From the NCBI RefSeq assembly GCF_030732985.1, contig NZ_JASHJX010000039.1, forward strand, positions 1 through 43,966: DNA of 43,966 nt, given 5' to 3'. The stretch's first letter is position 1. Each line of letters opens with the position of its first letter. The notes beneath the pieces are model-generated. The model was not told where the DNA came from. It saw nothing but the letters and a program-made list of their open reading frames with translations, and did not search any database. The position numbers and the translations under genes were made by a program. This stretch comes from Nioella sp. MMSF_3534. GTDB lineage: Bacteria > Pseudomonadota > Alphaproteobacteria > Rhodobacterales > Rhodobacteraceae. Below, piece after piece: positions 1 through 9,660 of the stretch.

Positions 1-1257
1 TCCTCGGGCGGGTCCACCGGGCGGGAAGGGCCGGTGGTGCATCTGGCGGGCGTGGTGTCGTCGCGGGTCTCGGACTGGATCAAGGCCGACGGGATCACCG
101 GGCGCGACCTGTTGGGCTGCGCGGTGGCGGCGGCGGTGTCGGCCAGTTTCAACGCGCCGATTGCGGGCGCGCTGTTCGCACTGGAGGTGGTGCTGCGCCA
201 TTTCGCGGTGCATGCCTTCGCCCCGATCGTGATTGCCTCGGTTGCGGGCACGGTCATCAACCGGCTGGAATTCGGTGACATGACAGAATTTCACCTGGGC
301 ACCGACAGCGCATTGGAGTTTTACGTGGAGCTGCCGGCTTTCATGCTGCTTGGCCTGCTGGCGGGGGTCATCGCCGCGGTTTTCATGCGCGGGGTGTTCT
401 GGGCGGAGGACCTTGGCAACGGCATCCAGCGGCGCACCGGGCTGCCGCGCTGGCTGCGTCCGGCGATTGCGGGGGCGTTTCTGGGGGCGTTGGCCATTGC
501 TTTCCCGCATATCATCGGGGTCGGGTATGAGACGACCTCGGCGGCGCTGACCGGCGAATTGCTGCTGCATGAGGCCATTGTCTTCGCCATTCTCAAGGTC
601 ATTGCCGTTGGCATCACCATCGGGGGCCGTATGGGCGGCGGGGTGTTCTCGCCCTCGCTGATGATCGGGGCGCTGACCGGGCTGGCCTTCGGCATGATCG
701 CCACGGGCATCTTTCCCGATGTGTCGGGGTCCGAGACGCTTTATGCGCTGGCCGGAATGGGGGCTGTTGCGGCGGCTGTTCTGGGGGCGCCGATTTCCAC
801 CACGCTTATCGTTTTCGAGCTGACGGGCGACTGGCAAACGGGGCTTGCTGTGATGGTCTCGGTGTCACTGTCGACCGCCGTGGCCAGCCGGATGGTGGAC
901 CGGTCCTTCTTCCTCACACAGTTGGAGCGGCGCAATATCCACCTCGCCGCCGGGCCGCAGGCCTATCTGCTTGGCATGTTCCGAGTGGCAAAGGTGATGC
1001 GCCCGCTGGATCACGACCGGACCGGCGAGAGCGAGGCGTTGCTGACGCTGGTGGACCAGGGCATCTACCTGGAGATGAATGCGACGCTGGAACGGGCCAT
1101 GCCGGTCTTTGAACGCACCGGGCTGGACATCATCCCGGTGGTGACGCTGGCCCCCGGCGACGCCCCGCCGGCGCTGGAGGGCGCGCTTTATCAGGTCGAT
1201 GCGTTGAAGGCGTATAACCGGGCGCTGGCGGCGACAGCGGCAGAGGAGCATAGCTGA
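1..1257 (+). CDS. ClC-family chloride channel/transporter, 5'-truncated by window edge
   Basis: This is the C-terminal 418 residues of a ClC chloride channel or Cl-/H+ antiporter of the inner membrane. The reading frame is open from base 1, so the start lies outside the window and the GTG at 34 is only an internal valine. The second ClC signature GREGP lies near visible residue 7, and GGVFSPSLMIGA (the GxFxP motif) lies near residue 210. Many hydrophobic helices follow each other up to about residue 300. The remaining part is soluble and resembles a CBS-type regulatory domain, with VMRPL and DIIPVV stretches. The first selectivity motif (GSGIP) must lie upstream and cannot be checked. Channel versus antiporter mode cannot be decided from what is visible. 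Confidence 0.93.
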   Translation, partial: SSGGSTGREGPVVHLAGVVSSRVSDWIKADGITGRDLLGCAVAAAVSASFNAPIAGALFALEVVLRHFAVHAFAPIVIASVAGTVINRLEFGDMTEFHLGTDSALEFYVELPAFMLLGLLAGVIAAVFMRGVFWAEDLGNGIQRRTGLPRWLRPAIAGAFLGALAIAFPHIIGVGYETTSAALTGELLLHEAIVFAILKVIAVGITIGGRMGGGVFSPSLMIGALTGLAFGMIATGIFPDVSGSETLYALAGMGAVAAAVLGAPISTTLIVFELTGDWQTGLAVMVSVSLSTAVASRMVDRSFFLTQLERRNIHLAAGPQAYLLGMFRVAKVMRPLDHDRTGESEALLTLVDQGIYLEMNATLERAMPVFERTGLDIIPVVTLAPGDAPPALEGALYQVDALKAYNRALAATAAEEHS

Positions 1258-1320
1258 CGACGGCATTCATACATGATAGGTTTCGGGGCCTTTCAAGAAG
1301 ATCATTACTGGAGGCCCGCC

Positions 1321-2385
1321 ATGATCCGTGCCCTTCTCATTGCCTTCCTCACCATTGCCTGCGTCACGAGCGCCACCGCGCAAGACCGTTCCGCGCCGAT
1401 CCTTGCGCTTCTGGACCGTCTGCCCCTGCCGCCCGGTGACGGGAGTATCGAGGTTGACTACGGCAATCCCGTCCCGGTTCGCGCCGCTGCGATGATGGCG
1501 GCGGCGCTTGGGCAGATGGATGACGACCCGATGCTGGCGCCGATATTGCGGGCGGCGCCCGTGTCACTTGCGCAGCGCATTGTGCTGGACAATGACAGCC
1601 TCGGGCAGACGCATGGGATCGACCTCTTCCAGGTCGAGCAGTTCGCGATGATGATGCAAGGGCAGCGCCGCACCGTCCTTCTGGACTTGCCCGAGGGACA
1701 GGGGGCCGGCGTGGGCCCGGCGCTCAGCGCGGCGGGTTTCGGCTATCAGGAGCAGCCGTTCCAGGGCCAGACCGTGTTCTGGCGTGGCGTGGACATGGAG
1801 ACAGACCTGAGCCGCCGGGACGATTTCTTCGGCTATGGGTTGGGCCTGTCGTCACGGCTATGGCTCGACGGGGATCGGTTGGTTCAGACCGCGACCTGGC
1901 CAACGATGGCGCAGGCCATTGCCACGCCAGAGGGCTCGGTCGGGCAGCAGTCTGACACGCGGGCTCTTGTTTCGGTGCTCGACACCGGGTTGGACGCGCC
2001 CGGAGAGGTGGTTGCGCTGCGGCTCTATCTCAACCTGGGCTGGTCCGACACGGGCGGTCCCCTCATGGTCGCTGACCTGATCCATGGGGCGCAGGAGGGG
2101 GCGATTTTCGCGTTTGTCACCAATACTCTGGCCGAGGCTGAGCGCTATGCCGATGCTGCGCGGGCAAACTGGGAAAGCCTGCCGAGCAGCGTCACGCGCC
2201 GCACGATGGCAGAGATGTTCGGCAACGCCATGCAGGCAACGGCATTGGAGATCGACGGTACGGCAGTTGCCGCAATCTCTGTCCATGGTCCCCGTGACCG
2301 CGACAGCCCGTTTTGGAGAAACAGTGCCTTTCACAGGTTCAATCAGGTGCTGTTGATGCGCGATCTTGCCTGGTTGACGGACTAG
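1321..2385 (+). CDS. exported protein of unknown function
   Basis: A 354-residue protein with a clean signal peptide (MIRALLIAFLTIACVTSATAQ) is predicted to be periplasmic. The ATG at 1321 is chosen because GGAGG lies 6 nt before it and the hydrophobic signal starts at once. An upstream ATG at 1273 would add 16 residues in front of the signal. After the signal the protein is acidic and globular with no further membrane segment. I recognise no family. It follows the ClC gene by about 60 nt on the same strand and could be cotranscribed. It converges with the DUF427 gene, leaving only 3 nt between the two stop codons. Confidence 0.75.
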   Translation: MIRALLIAFLTIACVTSATAQDRSAPILALLDRLPLPPGDGSIEVDYGNPVPVRAAAMMAAALGQMDDDPMLAPILRAAPVSLAQRIVLDNDSLGQTHGIDLFQVEQFAMMMQGQRRTVLLDLPEGQGAGVGPALSAAGFGYQEQPFQGQTVFWRGVDMETDLSRRDDFFGYGLGLSSRLWLDGDRLVQTATWPTMAQAIATPEGSVGQQSDTRALVSVLDTGLDAPGEVVALRLYLNLGWSDTGGPLMVADLIHGAQEGAIFAFVTNTLAEAERYADAARANWESLPSSVTRRTMAEMFGNAMQATALEIDGTAVAAISVHGPRDRDSPFWRNSAFHRFNQVLLMRDLAWLTD

Positions 2386-2388
2386 CGC

Positions 2389-2730
2389 TCAGACTTTCTC
2401 GATGGCCACGAGGTTCGGGTAGAAGGCCAGGTAGCCCGCGATCTCGGCGGCCTCTTCGGTCGGGGCCTCGTAGCTCCAGGCCGCGTTCTTGATCACGTTC
2501 GACTTGGTCACGATCGAGAAATAGGCCGCATCTCCCTTGAACGGGCAATGACTGGTCTGTTCCGAGGCGTCGAGGAATGCCATGCCGATATCTTCACGGG
2601 GGAAGTAGATGACGGGCGGATAGTCGCCCTCGGTCAGTTCCAGCGCGTTCTTGGATTCCCCCAGAACGGCCCCCCCGGCGCGCACAACCCAGGTGCCCGC
2701 CGCTTTGCGAATCTTGATATGGCTTGTCAT
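2389..2730 (-). CDS. DUF427 domain-containing protein
   Basis: This 113-residue soluble protein matches the DUF427 family (Pfam also calls it NTP_transf_9). It shows the family's HCPFKGDAAYFS stretch near residues 61-72, which is usually followed by a Trp-Tyr motif, here AAWSYEAP. The molecular role of the family is not settled. The ATG at 2730 gives the standard family length, with a weak purine-rich stretch (GGGAGAGGGA) upstream. A longer in-frame start at 2898 would add 56 residues unlike the family and would overlap the coding end of the aminopeptidase gene. It is a single gene on the minus strand, lying downstream of the aminopeptidase gene. Confidence 0.85.
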   Translation of the reverse strand: MTSHIKIRKAAGTWVVRAGGAVLGESKNALELTEGDYPPVIYFPREDIGMAFLDASEQTSHCPFKGDAAYFSIVTKSNVIKNAAWSYEAPTEEAAEIAGYLAFYPNLVAIEKV

Positions 2731-2803
2731 CTTTGTCCCTCTCCCTCGTCCGTAAACGCGTTTATCCCGGCATGATCTGCCGCTTGCCTGTAACAGGATG
2801 ATG

Positions 2804-4621
2804 TCACAGCGGTGCCGTGGCCCGATCCAGCCAGTCTGCCGTATCGGCTGGCAGGTGCGATCGAAGTTTTTCGGCGGTTCGCGCATGATAGGCGTCAATC
2901 CACGCGATTTCGTCCCTGTTCATCGCATCTGCGTCAATCAGACGCCGGTCAATGGGCGCCCAGGTTATGGTGTCGAATTCCAGCATGCCGCGCGGGTCGC
3001 CGCCGGGCAGGGCCGGGGCCTCGCGCACCACGATCAGGTTTTCGATGCGAATGCCGAAGGCACCTTCGCGGTAGTAGCCCGGCTCATTGGACAGGATCAT
3101 GCCCGGCTGCAAGGGCAGGGTGGAGACACGGGAAATCCGCTGCGGGCCTTCATGGACCGACAGATAGACGCCGACGCCATGCCCGGTGCCGTGGTCGAAA
3201 TCCCGGCCTGCCTGCCACAGCGGCATCCGTGCGAGCGAGTCGAGATCACGCCCGGCGATCCCCTTGGGAAAGCGCGCGCGGCTGACGGCGATCATCCCGC
3301 GCAGCACCTGGGTGAAGGCGCTACGCTCGTCTTCACCTGGCGCCCCCACGGCGATGGTGCGGGTGATGTCGGTGGTCCCGTCCTCGTACTGTGCGCCGCT
3401 GTCGACCAGATAGATCTGCCCCGGGGTGACCTGCGCATTCGACGCCTCGGACACCCGGTAATGGGGCAGGGCGGCATGGGGACCGGCGGCGGAGATCGTG
3501 TCGAAGGAGATGTCCTTCAGCACCCCGGTATCCGCCCGAAACGCCTCCAGCCTGCGGGCGCAGTCGATCTCGGTCAGCTCCCCCTTCGGGGCCTCCGTGT
3601 CGAACCAGTGCAGGAAACGGGCAAAGGCCACCCCGTCGCGGATATGGGCGGTGGTGGTGGCCTTGATCTCGGCGGCCGTCTTGCGCGCTTTTGGCAGGAT
3701 GCAGGGATCTTGTCCGGTGGCGATCTCCACCCCTGCCGCGTCCAGCACCATGCGCAGCTTGTGGGGCGCGGTAGCGGGATCGACGCGAACGGGGCCAGAA
3801 AGCGTGGCAAGCGCCGCCTCGAACGCATCCCAGTGTTTCAGCGTGATGTTCGGATCGGGGCCGAGCGCCTCGAACTTGGCCGGGTCGCTGAACAGGGTCA
3901 CGTGGCCGCGACTGTCGATGATGGCAAAGGCCTGGACCACGGGCAGATGCGGCAGGTCGCCGCCGCGGATGTTGAGCAGCCAGCAGATGGAATCGGGCAG
4001 GGTCAGAACGGCGGCGGCCTGTCCCGCCTTGGCGAGGGCATCCGCGATGTCCCCCCGTTTCTCACCGGATTTTTTCCCCGCAATCTCAACAGGAAACCCG
4101 ATTGCAGGCGCATTGGGGCGGACCGGCTGGTCGGGCCAGATCGCGTCCACCGGGTTCGCAATGGGCCGCAGCGAGATTTGGGCAGGCGTCAGGGCGGCCT
4201 CCAGCCGGTCAATCTCCTGGCTGGTATGCAGCCAGGGATCGAAGCCGATGGTGCCGCCCTTGGGCAGATGATCCTTCAGCCAGTGCTCCAGCGCGGTGTC
4301 GGGCCAGTTGACCGGGGTGAAATCGGACAGCGCCACCTGCTCCTTGACCTGCACCCGGTAGCGGCCATCGACGAAGACGCCCGCCCTGTCAGGCAGAACC
4401 GCGCAGAACCCCGCCGACCCGGTGAACCCGGTCAGCCAGGCCAGTCTCTCGTCCCGCGCGGCCACATATTCGCCCTGATGGGCATCGGCGCGCGGCACCA
4501 GAAAGCCCGACAGGCCCTGCGTCGCCAATTCGGTTCGCAGCGCTGCCAGCCGGGGCGGCCCCTGTTCGGGGCGGGTCGCGGAAGAAAAGCTCTGGAAACG
4601 GGTGGGGCTGGTATCGGTCAT
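2804..4621 (-). CDS. pepP: M24 family Xaa-Pro aminopeptidase
   Basis: A 605-residue cytosolic metallopeptidase that removes N-terminal residues preceding proline. It has the long three-domain layout of the eukaryote-like aminopeptidase P subgroup: two creatinase-like N-terminal domains (about 20-170 and 175-310) and a C-terminal pita-bread catalytic domain (about 320-540), followed by a short C-terminal extension. The five metal ligands expected for M24 are visible at D407, D418, H481, E513 and E527. Their spacing is nearly that of human XPNPEP1. The signatures around them are VDSGAQYEDGTTDIT, HGTGHGVG, NEPGYY and RIENL. It is likely active with two divalent metals such as Mn. The start at 4621 gives full family length. 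Confidence 0.93.
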   Translation of the reverse strand: MTDTSPTRFQSFSSATRPEQGPPRLAALRTELATQGLSGFLVPRADAHQGEYVAARDERLAWLTGFTGSAGFCAVLPDRAGVFVDGRYRVQVKEQVALSDFTPVNWPDTALEHWLKDHLPKGGTIGFDPWLHTSQEIDRLEAALTPAQISLRPIANPVDAIWPDQPVRPNAPAIGFPVEIAGKKSGEKRGDIADALAKAGQAAAVLTLPDSICWLLNIRGGDLPHLPVVQAFAIIDSRGHVTLFSDPAKFEALGPDPNITLKHWDAFEAALATLSGPVRVDPATAPHKLRMVLDAAGVEIATGQDPCILPKARKTAAEIKATTTAHIRDGVAFARFLHWFDTEAPKGELTEIDCARRLEAFRADTGVLKDISFDTISAAGPHAALPHYRVSEASNAQVTPGQIYLVDSGAQYEDGTTDITRTIAVGAPGEDERSAFTQVLRGMIAVSRARFPKGIAGRDLDSLARMPLWQAGRDFDHGTGHGVGVYLSVHEGPQRISRVSTLPLQPGMILSNEPGYYREGAFGIRIENLIVVREAPALPGGDPRGMLEFDTITWAPIDRRLIDADAMNRDEIAWIDAYHARTAEKLRSHLPADTADWLDRATAPL

Positions 4622-4723
4622 GGCGCGGAGCCTGCACCGGGGCGCGGGATTTGTCCATTGCTGCCGTAGCTCCTCAGGCCCATCACCTCACCAAAGGCAT
4701 TCCCGTGCAACTTTACTAAAATT

Positions 4724-4780
4724 GTCTTTCATCTTGGCCAAAATACCTCGGGGAGCGCGAGGGGCTGGCCCCTCGCTCCT
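4724..4780 (-). terminator. hairpin plus dispersed intergenic motif, likely cobT terminator
   Basis: Reading the minus strand past the cobT stop, an 8-bp GC-rich stem (CGAGGGGC / GCCCCTCG with a 2-nt loop, bases 4759-4776) is followed by GAGGTATTTT, GGCCAAGATGAAAG and then an AT-rich stretch. A 26-nt segment (4724-4749) matches a stretch at 16614-16639 at 24 positions. The position between cobT and pepP fits a terminator. The T-run is short, so Rho independence is not certain. Confidence 0.5.
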
Positions 4781-4817
4781 GTCCCGTCCACAGGCTCTGC
4801 CGGTCGCATGGGCGTGC

Positions 4818-6692
4818 TCAGCTTACCTTCTTCAATCCAAGGAACCGCGCCCGCGCGCGGGGGTCGCTGTCGAAGAGCGAGGCCAGCTGTTCCGTCATCG
4901 CGCCCGCCAGCTGCTCCGCATCGGTGATGGTCACCGCGCGGTCATAATACCGGGTCACGTCATGGCCGATGCCGATGGCCAGCAGTTCCACCGCCTTGCG
5001 TTTCTCGACCATGGCGATCACGTCGCGCAGGTGTTTTTCCAGGTAGTTCGACGGGTTCACAGACAGGGTGGAATCATCGACCGGGGCCCCGTCCGAGATC
5101 ACCATCAGGATCTTGCGCTGTTCGCGCCGTGCCAGCATCCGGCGATGCGCCCATTCCAGCGCCTCTCCGTCGATATTCTCTTTCAGCAAGCCCTCTTTCA
5201 TCATCAGGCCCAGATTGTCCCGCGTCCGGCGCATCGGCGCGTCGGCCTGTTTATAGATGATGTGGCGCAGGTCATTGAGGCGTCCGGGCTGTTGCTTGCG
5301 GCCCTCTGCCAGCCATTCCTCGCGCGACCGCCCGCCTTTCCAGGCGCGGGTGGTAAAGCCCAGAATCTCCACCTTCACGGAACAGCGTTCCAGCGTGCGG
5401 GCCAGAACATCCGCGCAGATCGCGGCAATGGAAATCGGCCGCCCGCGCATGGAGCCGGAATTGTCCAGAAGCAGCGTCACCACCGTGTCGCGGAAATCCA
5501 TGTCCTTTTCGACCTTGAAGCTGAGCGGCGTCGTCGGGTTCGCCACCACGCGCGCCAGACGGCCTGCGTCCAGCACACCCTCTTCCTTGTCAAACTCCCA
5601 TGACCGGTTCTGCTGTGCCTGAAGGCGGCGTTGCAGCTTGTTGGCCAGCCGCGACACAGCGCCTTTCAGCGGCTCCAGCTGCTGGTCGAGATAGGCGCGC
5701 AGGCGTTCCAGTTCCTGCGGTTCGGCCAGTTCCTCGGCCATGATCTCTTCGTCATGTTCGGTCGTGTAGACCGTGTAATCCGGGTCGGCCTCGGAATGGG
5801 GGGCAGGAGGCGGCGGTTCCAGCGGGGCCTCGCCCTCGGGCAGCTCGGTTTCCTCGGCCTCTTCCATGTCGCCCTGGTCGTCCATCTCGACCGAGGCCTG
5901 GCTGGCATCCTGCTGTTCTTCCTGGCTCTGCTCGGGCGAGGCATCGGCCTGATCGTCCTGATCCTCGTCGGATTCGCCGGTGGAATCGGGGTTCTCGTCG
6001 TCGTCGGCTTCCGCCTCTTCCTCGTTATCCTCGTCCATCTCGTCGGGGTCTTCGCCCAACTGGTCGCCATATCCCAGATCCTCAATGAGCTGGCGGGAGA
6101 GCTTGGCAAAGGCGGTCTGGTCGGACAGCACCTCGTCAAGATTATCGAGCGTATCGGCGCAGCGATCCTCGATGAAGCCGCGCCACAGCTCCATGACATT
6201 GGCGGCCTCTGGCGGCAGCTCGCGGCCCGTGGCGAGATGGCGGATCAGGTAACCGGCGGCCACGGCCAGCGGCGCGTCGGCGGCCTCTCGGATCTCGCCA
6301 TAGCCCTTGCGGCGGGCCTCGTTGCCGATCTTGGCGTCGATATTGCCTGCGGTCCCCGGCATATGCCGCGCGCCCATGGCTTCGCAGCGGGCGGTTTCCA
6401 TCGCGTCCATCAGGTCGCGCGCCATCTGGCCTTGTGGGGCGTAACGGGCGGCGGTGCCGGTGTCATGAAACTTGTGCTTCAACGCGAAGGCGTCCGCCGT
6501 GCCACGCGCCAGCAGAACCTCGTCCCGCGTCATGCGGCGGCTGATCTGCGGCAGGCGCACAGAGTCGCCCGTCTGCCCCGGCGGATCGACGGAATAGGTG
6601 ACCCCAAGCTCGGGGTCGTCGGCCATCACGCGGGTGGTTTCGGCGAGGGCCTTCTTGAAAGGATCGGCGGGGTTGTCCGAGGGCTTTTTCAT
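4818..6692 (-). CDS. cobT: aerobic cobaltochelatase subunit CobT
   Basis: A 624-residue subunit of the CobNST cobalt chelatase, which inserts Co2+ into hydrogenobyrinic acid a,c-diamide in the aerobic B12 pathway. CobT pairs with the AAA+ subunit CobS to drive CobN. The N-terminal half (1-210) is CobT-specific. A highly acidic Glu/Asp/Gln/Ser linker follows (about 214-290). A C-terminal von Willebrand A domain carries the MIDAS motif DNSGSM at about 410-415. The ATG at 6692, preceded by CAGGGA, is chosen because the protein then begins [16 protein letters not shown] as in homologues. A longer frame to 6794 adds 34 unlikely residues. The cobS partner is at 11784-12755 on the opposite strand. 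Confidence 0.95.
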   Translation of the reverse strand: MKKPSDNPADPFKKALAETTRVMADDPELGVTYSVDPPGQTGDSVRLPQISRRMTRDEVLLARGTADAFALKHKFHDTGTAARYAPQGQMARDLMDAMETARCEAMGARHMPGTAGNIDAKIGNEARRKGYGEIREAADAPLAVAAGYLIRHLATGRELPPEAANVMELWRGFIEDRCADTLDNLDEVLSDQTAFAKLSRQLIEDLGYGDQLGEDPDEMDEDNEEEAEADDDENPDSTGESDEDQDDQADASPEQSQEEQQDASQASVEMDDQGDMEEAEETELPEGEAPLEPPPPAPHSEADPDYTVYTTEHDEEIMAEELAEPQELERLRAYLDQQLEPLKGAVSRLANKLQRRLQAQQNRSWEFDKEEGVLDAGRLARVVANPTTPLSFKVEKDMDFRDTVVTLLLDNSGSMRGRPISIAAICADVLARTLERCSVKVEILGFTTRAWKGGRSREEWLAEGRKQQPGRLNDLRHIIYKQADAPMRRTRDNLGLMMKEGLLKENIDGEALEWAHRRMLARREQRKILMVISDGAPVDDSTLSVNPSNYLEKHLRDVIAMVEKRKAVELLAIGIGHDVTRYYDRAVTITDAEQLAGAMTEQLASLFDSDPRARARFLGLKKVS

Positions 6693-6736
6693 GTCCCTGT
6701 TATGCACCCGCACCGCGCCCGCGAAAAGGGGGGATT

Positions 6737-7015
6737 TCAGGGATTCCGCAGGGTTGGAGACAGCGCGGTCAAACAGGATGTCGCCCTCGCCCATGCACGG
6801 TCGTAGCGGGCGATCAGGTCGGCAGGCAGAGTTGCGTGATCCTCCTGCTCCAACCCGCGGATGTTGAGGATGCGCGGGGCAAGCTCCGCTGCGCAGGTCT
6901 CGGTCTCACAGGCGCAGGCGCGCTCAGCGAGAGCTTCCATGTCTGCGATCCGGGCATCTTCACGGCAGCCAGTCAGCAGAGTGAGGATGAGAATGTCCGC
7001 AATGGTCTTCTTCAC
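6737..7015 (-). CDS. small putative lipoprotein
   Basis: A 92-residue protein starting [17 protein letters not shown]. The charged N-terminus, short hydrophobic core and LTGC lipobox suggest a lipoprotein with the lipidated cysteine at residue 17. The mature part contains three further cysteines (residues 34, 36 and 41, in ACACETETC), which could pair in the periplasm. Its ATG overlaps the stop of the preceding gene (7012-7662) in an ATGA arrangement, so the two are translationally coupled. cobT starts 45 nt downstream, so all three may share a transcript. No family is recognised. Confidence 0.65.
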   Translation of the reverse strand: MKKTIADILILTLLTGCREDARIADMEALAERACACETETCAAELAPRILNIRGLEQEDHATLPADLIARYDRAWARATSCLTALSPTLRNP

Positions 7016-7662
7016 GGCAGGTTGTCGAAGAACAGCGTCTGAACCGTCTGGCAGGGCGCTGGCAGGGCGGCGAAAGCCCCATGATCGCTGAGCAGCGGGG
7101 CGGGGCTGTCCAGTGTGCCCCTTTGCGCCACCGATTGTTCCGCCTCGCTTTCGGGATCGACCCAGGTGGCCTCGGCCCTCCAGTCCCCGCTGTCATAATC
7201 CAGCGAGCAGCTATAGCCGCCGGATGTGAACCGGTCATAGCTGGAATAGCCGAAGCCCTGCACCCGAAACGCGTCCTCTTGCCAGCCGATGCGCAGGGTC
7301 TGGAACCAGGGATGGCGCCCGATGCCGGACTGTTCGGAACGGAGCAGAACGGTGCGCCCCTCGCCCTCCTCCAGCGAGGGCGACATGCCCCACATGGACC
7401 CGTTATAGGCGGCATCGCGCAGAACCAGCAGCGGCGCGCCGGGATCGTCCTGCAACCGCCGGTCCGACAGGATCACCAGATCGGCGCTGCTCTCATCGTC
7501 GCGACTGGTCAGCAGGATCACCTGTTCGCAGCCATTCAAAGGGTGGATATCGACGCACAGGCTGTCGATGAGACGGGGCAGGGTGTCGGTTTCTGTCAGG
7601 CTCAGATCCTGGGCCGTGGCAGGCGATGCGAGCAAGGCCGCGAAGAGGGCGAGAAAACGCAT
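7012..7662 (-). CDS. exported protein of unknown function
   Basis: A 216-residue protein with a signal peptide (MRFLALFAALLASPATAQ), likely periplasmic. The ATG at 7662 is preceded by AAGGA at normal spacing. A start 14 codons earlier would put non-hydrophobic residues before the signal. Several cysteines and many aromatic residues (for example GYSSYDRFTSGGYSC near 150-165) suggest a compact disulfide-bonded beta-rich fold. It is the first gene of a 4-nt-overlapping pair with the small lipoprotein gene. No domain family is recognised. Confidence 0.7.
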   Translation of the reverse strand: MRFLALFAALLASPATAQDLSLTETDTLPRLIDSLCVDIHPLNGCEQVILLTSRDDESSADLVILSDRRLQDDPGAPLLVLRDAAYNGSMWGMSPSLEEGEGRTVLLRSEQSGIGRHPWFQTLRIGWQEDAFRVQGFGYSSYDRFTSGGYSCSLDYDSGDWRAEATWVDPESEAEQSVAQRGTLDSPAPLLSDHGAFAALPAPCQTVQTLFFDNLP

Positions 7663-7745
7663 GGGAATATCCTTGGGTCTTGGTGCTGAAAACGAGGGCA
7701 GCATAGCGACGCGGCCCCCGGTTTGTCAGCCCGTTCCCGCGCGCC

Positions 7746-8174
7746 TCAATCCTCGCCGGTCATGACCGCCGTGCAATCCTCGTTATCGGCCAGGTAGACC
7801 GGATCGTCGGAAAAGGCGTTGCGGCCCGCCTCGGCATTGGCGTCGAACCGCTGGCGATAGGCGTCCGAGAGCGCTTCCACCTCGCTGACAACCGCATCGC
7901 GGGCAGCATCAGGCTCCAGCCCTTCCTGTTCCATCGCGTCCGCGGCCGTCATCATCAGTAGCGCCACGATATTGTTGACCTGATCCTGCATGTCCTCGCT
8001 GATCTGGTCGCCCAGATAGGCCGCAGACGACGCATAGAAGGCCGCGCAGCGGGTGCCGATATAGGACATGGGCGCGCCGTCTCCGACCTCGACGCGCAGG
8101 GGCTGCATCTCTTCCTGGGCGAGGGCTGGCAGGGGCATCAGCAGGGCCAGCAGGGTCAGGGCGCGGATGGTCAA
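7746..8174 (-). CDS. exported protein of unknown function, probable TTG start
   Basis: A 142-residue acidic protein with a signal peptide ending ALLMPLPALAQ, probably periplasmic. The chosen start is TTG at 8174, because CGGAGA lies 7 nt before it and translation from there begins directly with the signal (TIRALTLLALL). Upstream ATG codons at 8198 and 8210 are in frame but lack a good ribosome site and would put charged residues (MSKPRRCP) first. The mature part is largely helical, with two cysteines (CAAFYASS and NEDCTAV regions) that could form a disulfide. It is divergent from the BaiN-type gene. No family is recognised. Confidence 0.6.
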   Translation of the reverse strand: MTIRALTLLALLMPLPALAQEEMQPLRVEVGDGAPMSYIGTRCAAFYASSAAYLGDQISEDMQDQVNNIVALLMMTAADAMEQEGLEPDAARDAVVSEVEALSDAYRQRFDANAEAGRNAFSDDPVYLADNEDCTAVMTGED

Positions 8175-8289
8175 CGGGCATCTCCGGGGTTTGGACATTT
8201 GGGGGATCATGACGGCAAAGCCTGCCCGCCGCCACCCCCAAGCCGTGATGACGCTTGCCTTCGCGGCGAGAGACCCGCAGAAGGGCGCC

Positions 8290-9492
8290 ATGACCGCGCA
8301 GCATGTCTCCACCTTGATCCTTGGCGCCGGGGCCGCGGGCCTCATGTGTGCCGCCCATGCCGGGCCGGATACGCTGGTGGTGGATCATGCCAAGGCGCCG
8401 GGCGAAAAAATCCGTATCTCGGGCGGCGGGCGCTGCAATTTTACCAATATCTATGCGGGGTCAGAGAACTTCCTCTCGCAGAACCCTCATTTCGCGAAAT
8501 CTGCGCTCAGCCGGTATACGCAGTGGGATTTCCTCGATCTGGTGAACAAGCACGGCATCGCCTGGCATGAAAAGACGCTCGGGCAGCTGTTTTGCGATGG
8601 TTCCGCGAAAGAGATCATCACCATGCTGCTGGCGGAAATGCAGCCCGCCGATCTGTGGTTGCGCACCGAGATCGGCGAGATCACCCATGATGGCAGCCGG
8701 TTCCATGTGGACCTGACGCGGGAAGGCCGCGCGGTGACCGTCACCGCCCAGAACCTGGTGGTGGCGACGGGGGGCAAGTCGATCCCCAAGATGGGGGCGA
8801 CCGGGATTGGTTACCGCATTGCGCAGCAGTTCGGGCATAGCCTGACCGAGACGCGGCCCGGCCTTGTGCCCCTGACCTTCAACGAGGATCAGAAGGCCGC
8901 CTTTCGCCCCCTTGCGGGTAGCGCCGTGCCGGTGGTGGCAGGCTGCAATGGCGGCAGCTTTGAAGAGGCGATGCTGTTCACCCACAGGGGCCTCTCCGGC
9001 CCGGCGATCCTGCAGATCTCGTCCTATTGGCGGGAAGGGGACAGCCTGTCGCTGCGGCTGTGTCCCGGCACCGATCTTTATGATGCCTTGCGGGCGCGCC
9101 GTCAGACCGACGGAGCCAAGGCGCTGACCACGGTTCTGGCGGATTATCTGCCGCGCGCCCTGTGTCAGTTTCTGGCGGAAAGCTGGGGACTGGCGGGCAA
9201 TCTGGCGGACCAATCTGACAAGGCGTTGCGGGCGCTGGTGGACCGGCTGGAAAACTGGCACCTGACGCCCACCTCTTCCGAAGGCTACCGCACGGCGGAG
9301 GTGACGCTTGGCGGGGTCGCCACCGACGGGATGTCCTCGAAAACCATGGAATCGCGTCTGCAATCGGGGCTCTTCCTGATTGGCGAAGTGGTGGACGTGA
9401 CCGGCTGGCTTGGCGGCTACAACTTCCAGTGGGCCTGGTCGTCGGCTGTGGCGGCGGGGCGTGCCATAGCAACGCGCCCGACCATTGGCTGA
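8290..9492 (+). CDS. BaiN/HI0933-family FAD-dependent NAD(P)-type oxidoreductase
   Basis: A 400-residue flavoprotein of the HI0933/BaiN family. The N-terminal dinucleotide-binding motif GAGAAGLM is near residues 10-17, followed by the family hallmark GGGRCNFTN near 46-54. A second FAD-contact region, ATGGKSIPKMGATG, is near 160. The C-terminal signature has the form GE(V)xDVTGWLGGYNFQWAWSSA, with the invariant GGYN. Cellular substrates are poorly defined; BaiN reduces bile-acid intermediates in gut clostridia, but that role should not be transferred here. The ATG at 8290 has GAAGG upstream. A long upstream in-frame extension to 8068 antisense to the neighbouring gene is not used. Confidence 0.9.
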   Translation: MTAQHVSTLILGAGAAGLMCAAHAGPDTLVVDHAKAPGEKIRISGGGRCNFTNIYAGSENFLSQNPHFAKSALSRYTQWDFLDLVNKHGIAWHEKTLGQLFCDGSAKEIITMLLAEMQPADLWLRTEIGEITHDGSRFHVDLTREGRAVTVTAQNLVVATGGKSIPKMGATGIGYRIAQQFGHSLTETRPGLVPLTFNEDQKAAFRPLAGSAVPVVAGCNGGSFEEAMLFTHRGLSGPAILQISSYWREGDSLSLRLCPGTDLYDALRARRQTDGAKALTTVLADYLPRALCQFLAESWGLAGNLADQSDKALRALVDRLENWHLTPTSSEGYRTAEVTLGGVATDGMSSKTMESRLQSGLFLIGEVVDVTGWLGGYNFQWAWSSAVAAGRAIATRPTIG

Positions 9493-9660
9493 GCCAACGA
9501 CCGGGCGCTTGCGGGCGACCCCGCTCGGACAGGCCGCCCCGTCCGGGGATGCGATGCCCCAAGGGACAGGGGCTTTTCACGACGCGGTCGGAAGCGGGAC
9601 CGGTTTTCCTGCCGGGGACAGATCTGACAGGAACCGCGCGTTGCATCCGTCGGTAGAGGA

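Noticed and set aside
2798-4669. A 623-codon plus-strand frame over the aminopeptidase gene
   Set aside because: It is Gly/Arg/Pro-rich without domains, while the opposite strand encodes a full M24 peptidase with all five metal ligands.
5631-6806. A 391-codon plus-strand frame with hydrophobic stretches over cobT
   Set aside because: The hydrophobic runs are the complement of the acidic Glu/Asp linker of CobT, not membrane helices.
9485-9497. TTGGCT-G-AGCCAA palindrome across the BaiN-type stop
   Set aside because: A 6-bp stem over a stop codon with no T-run is weak and probably chance.
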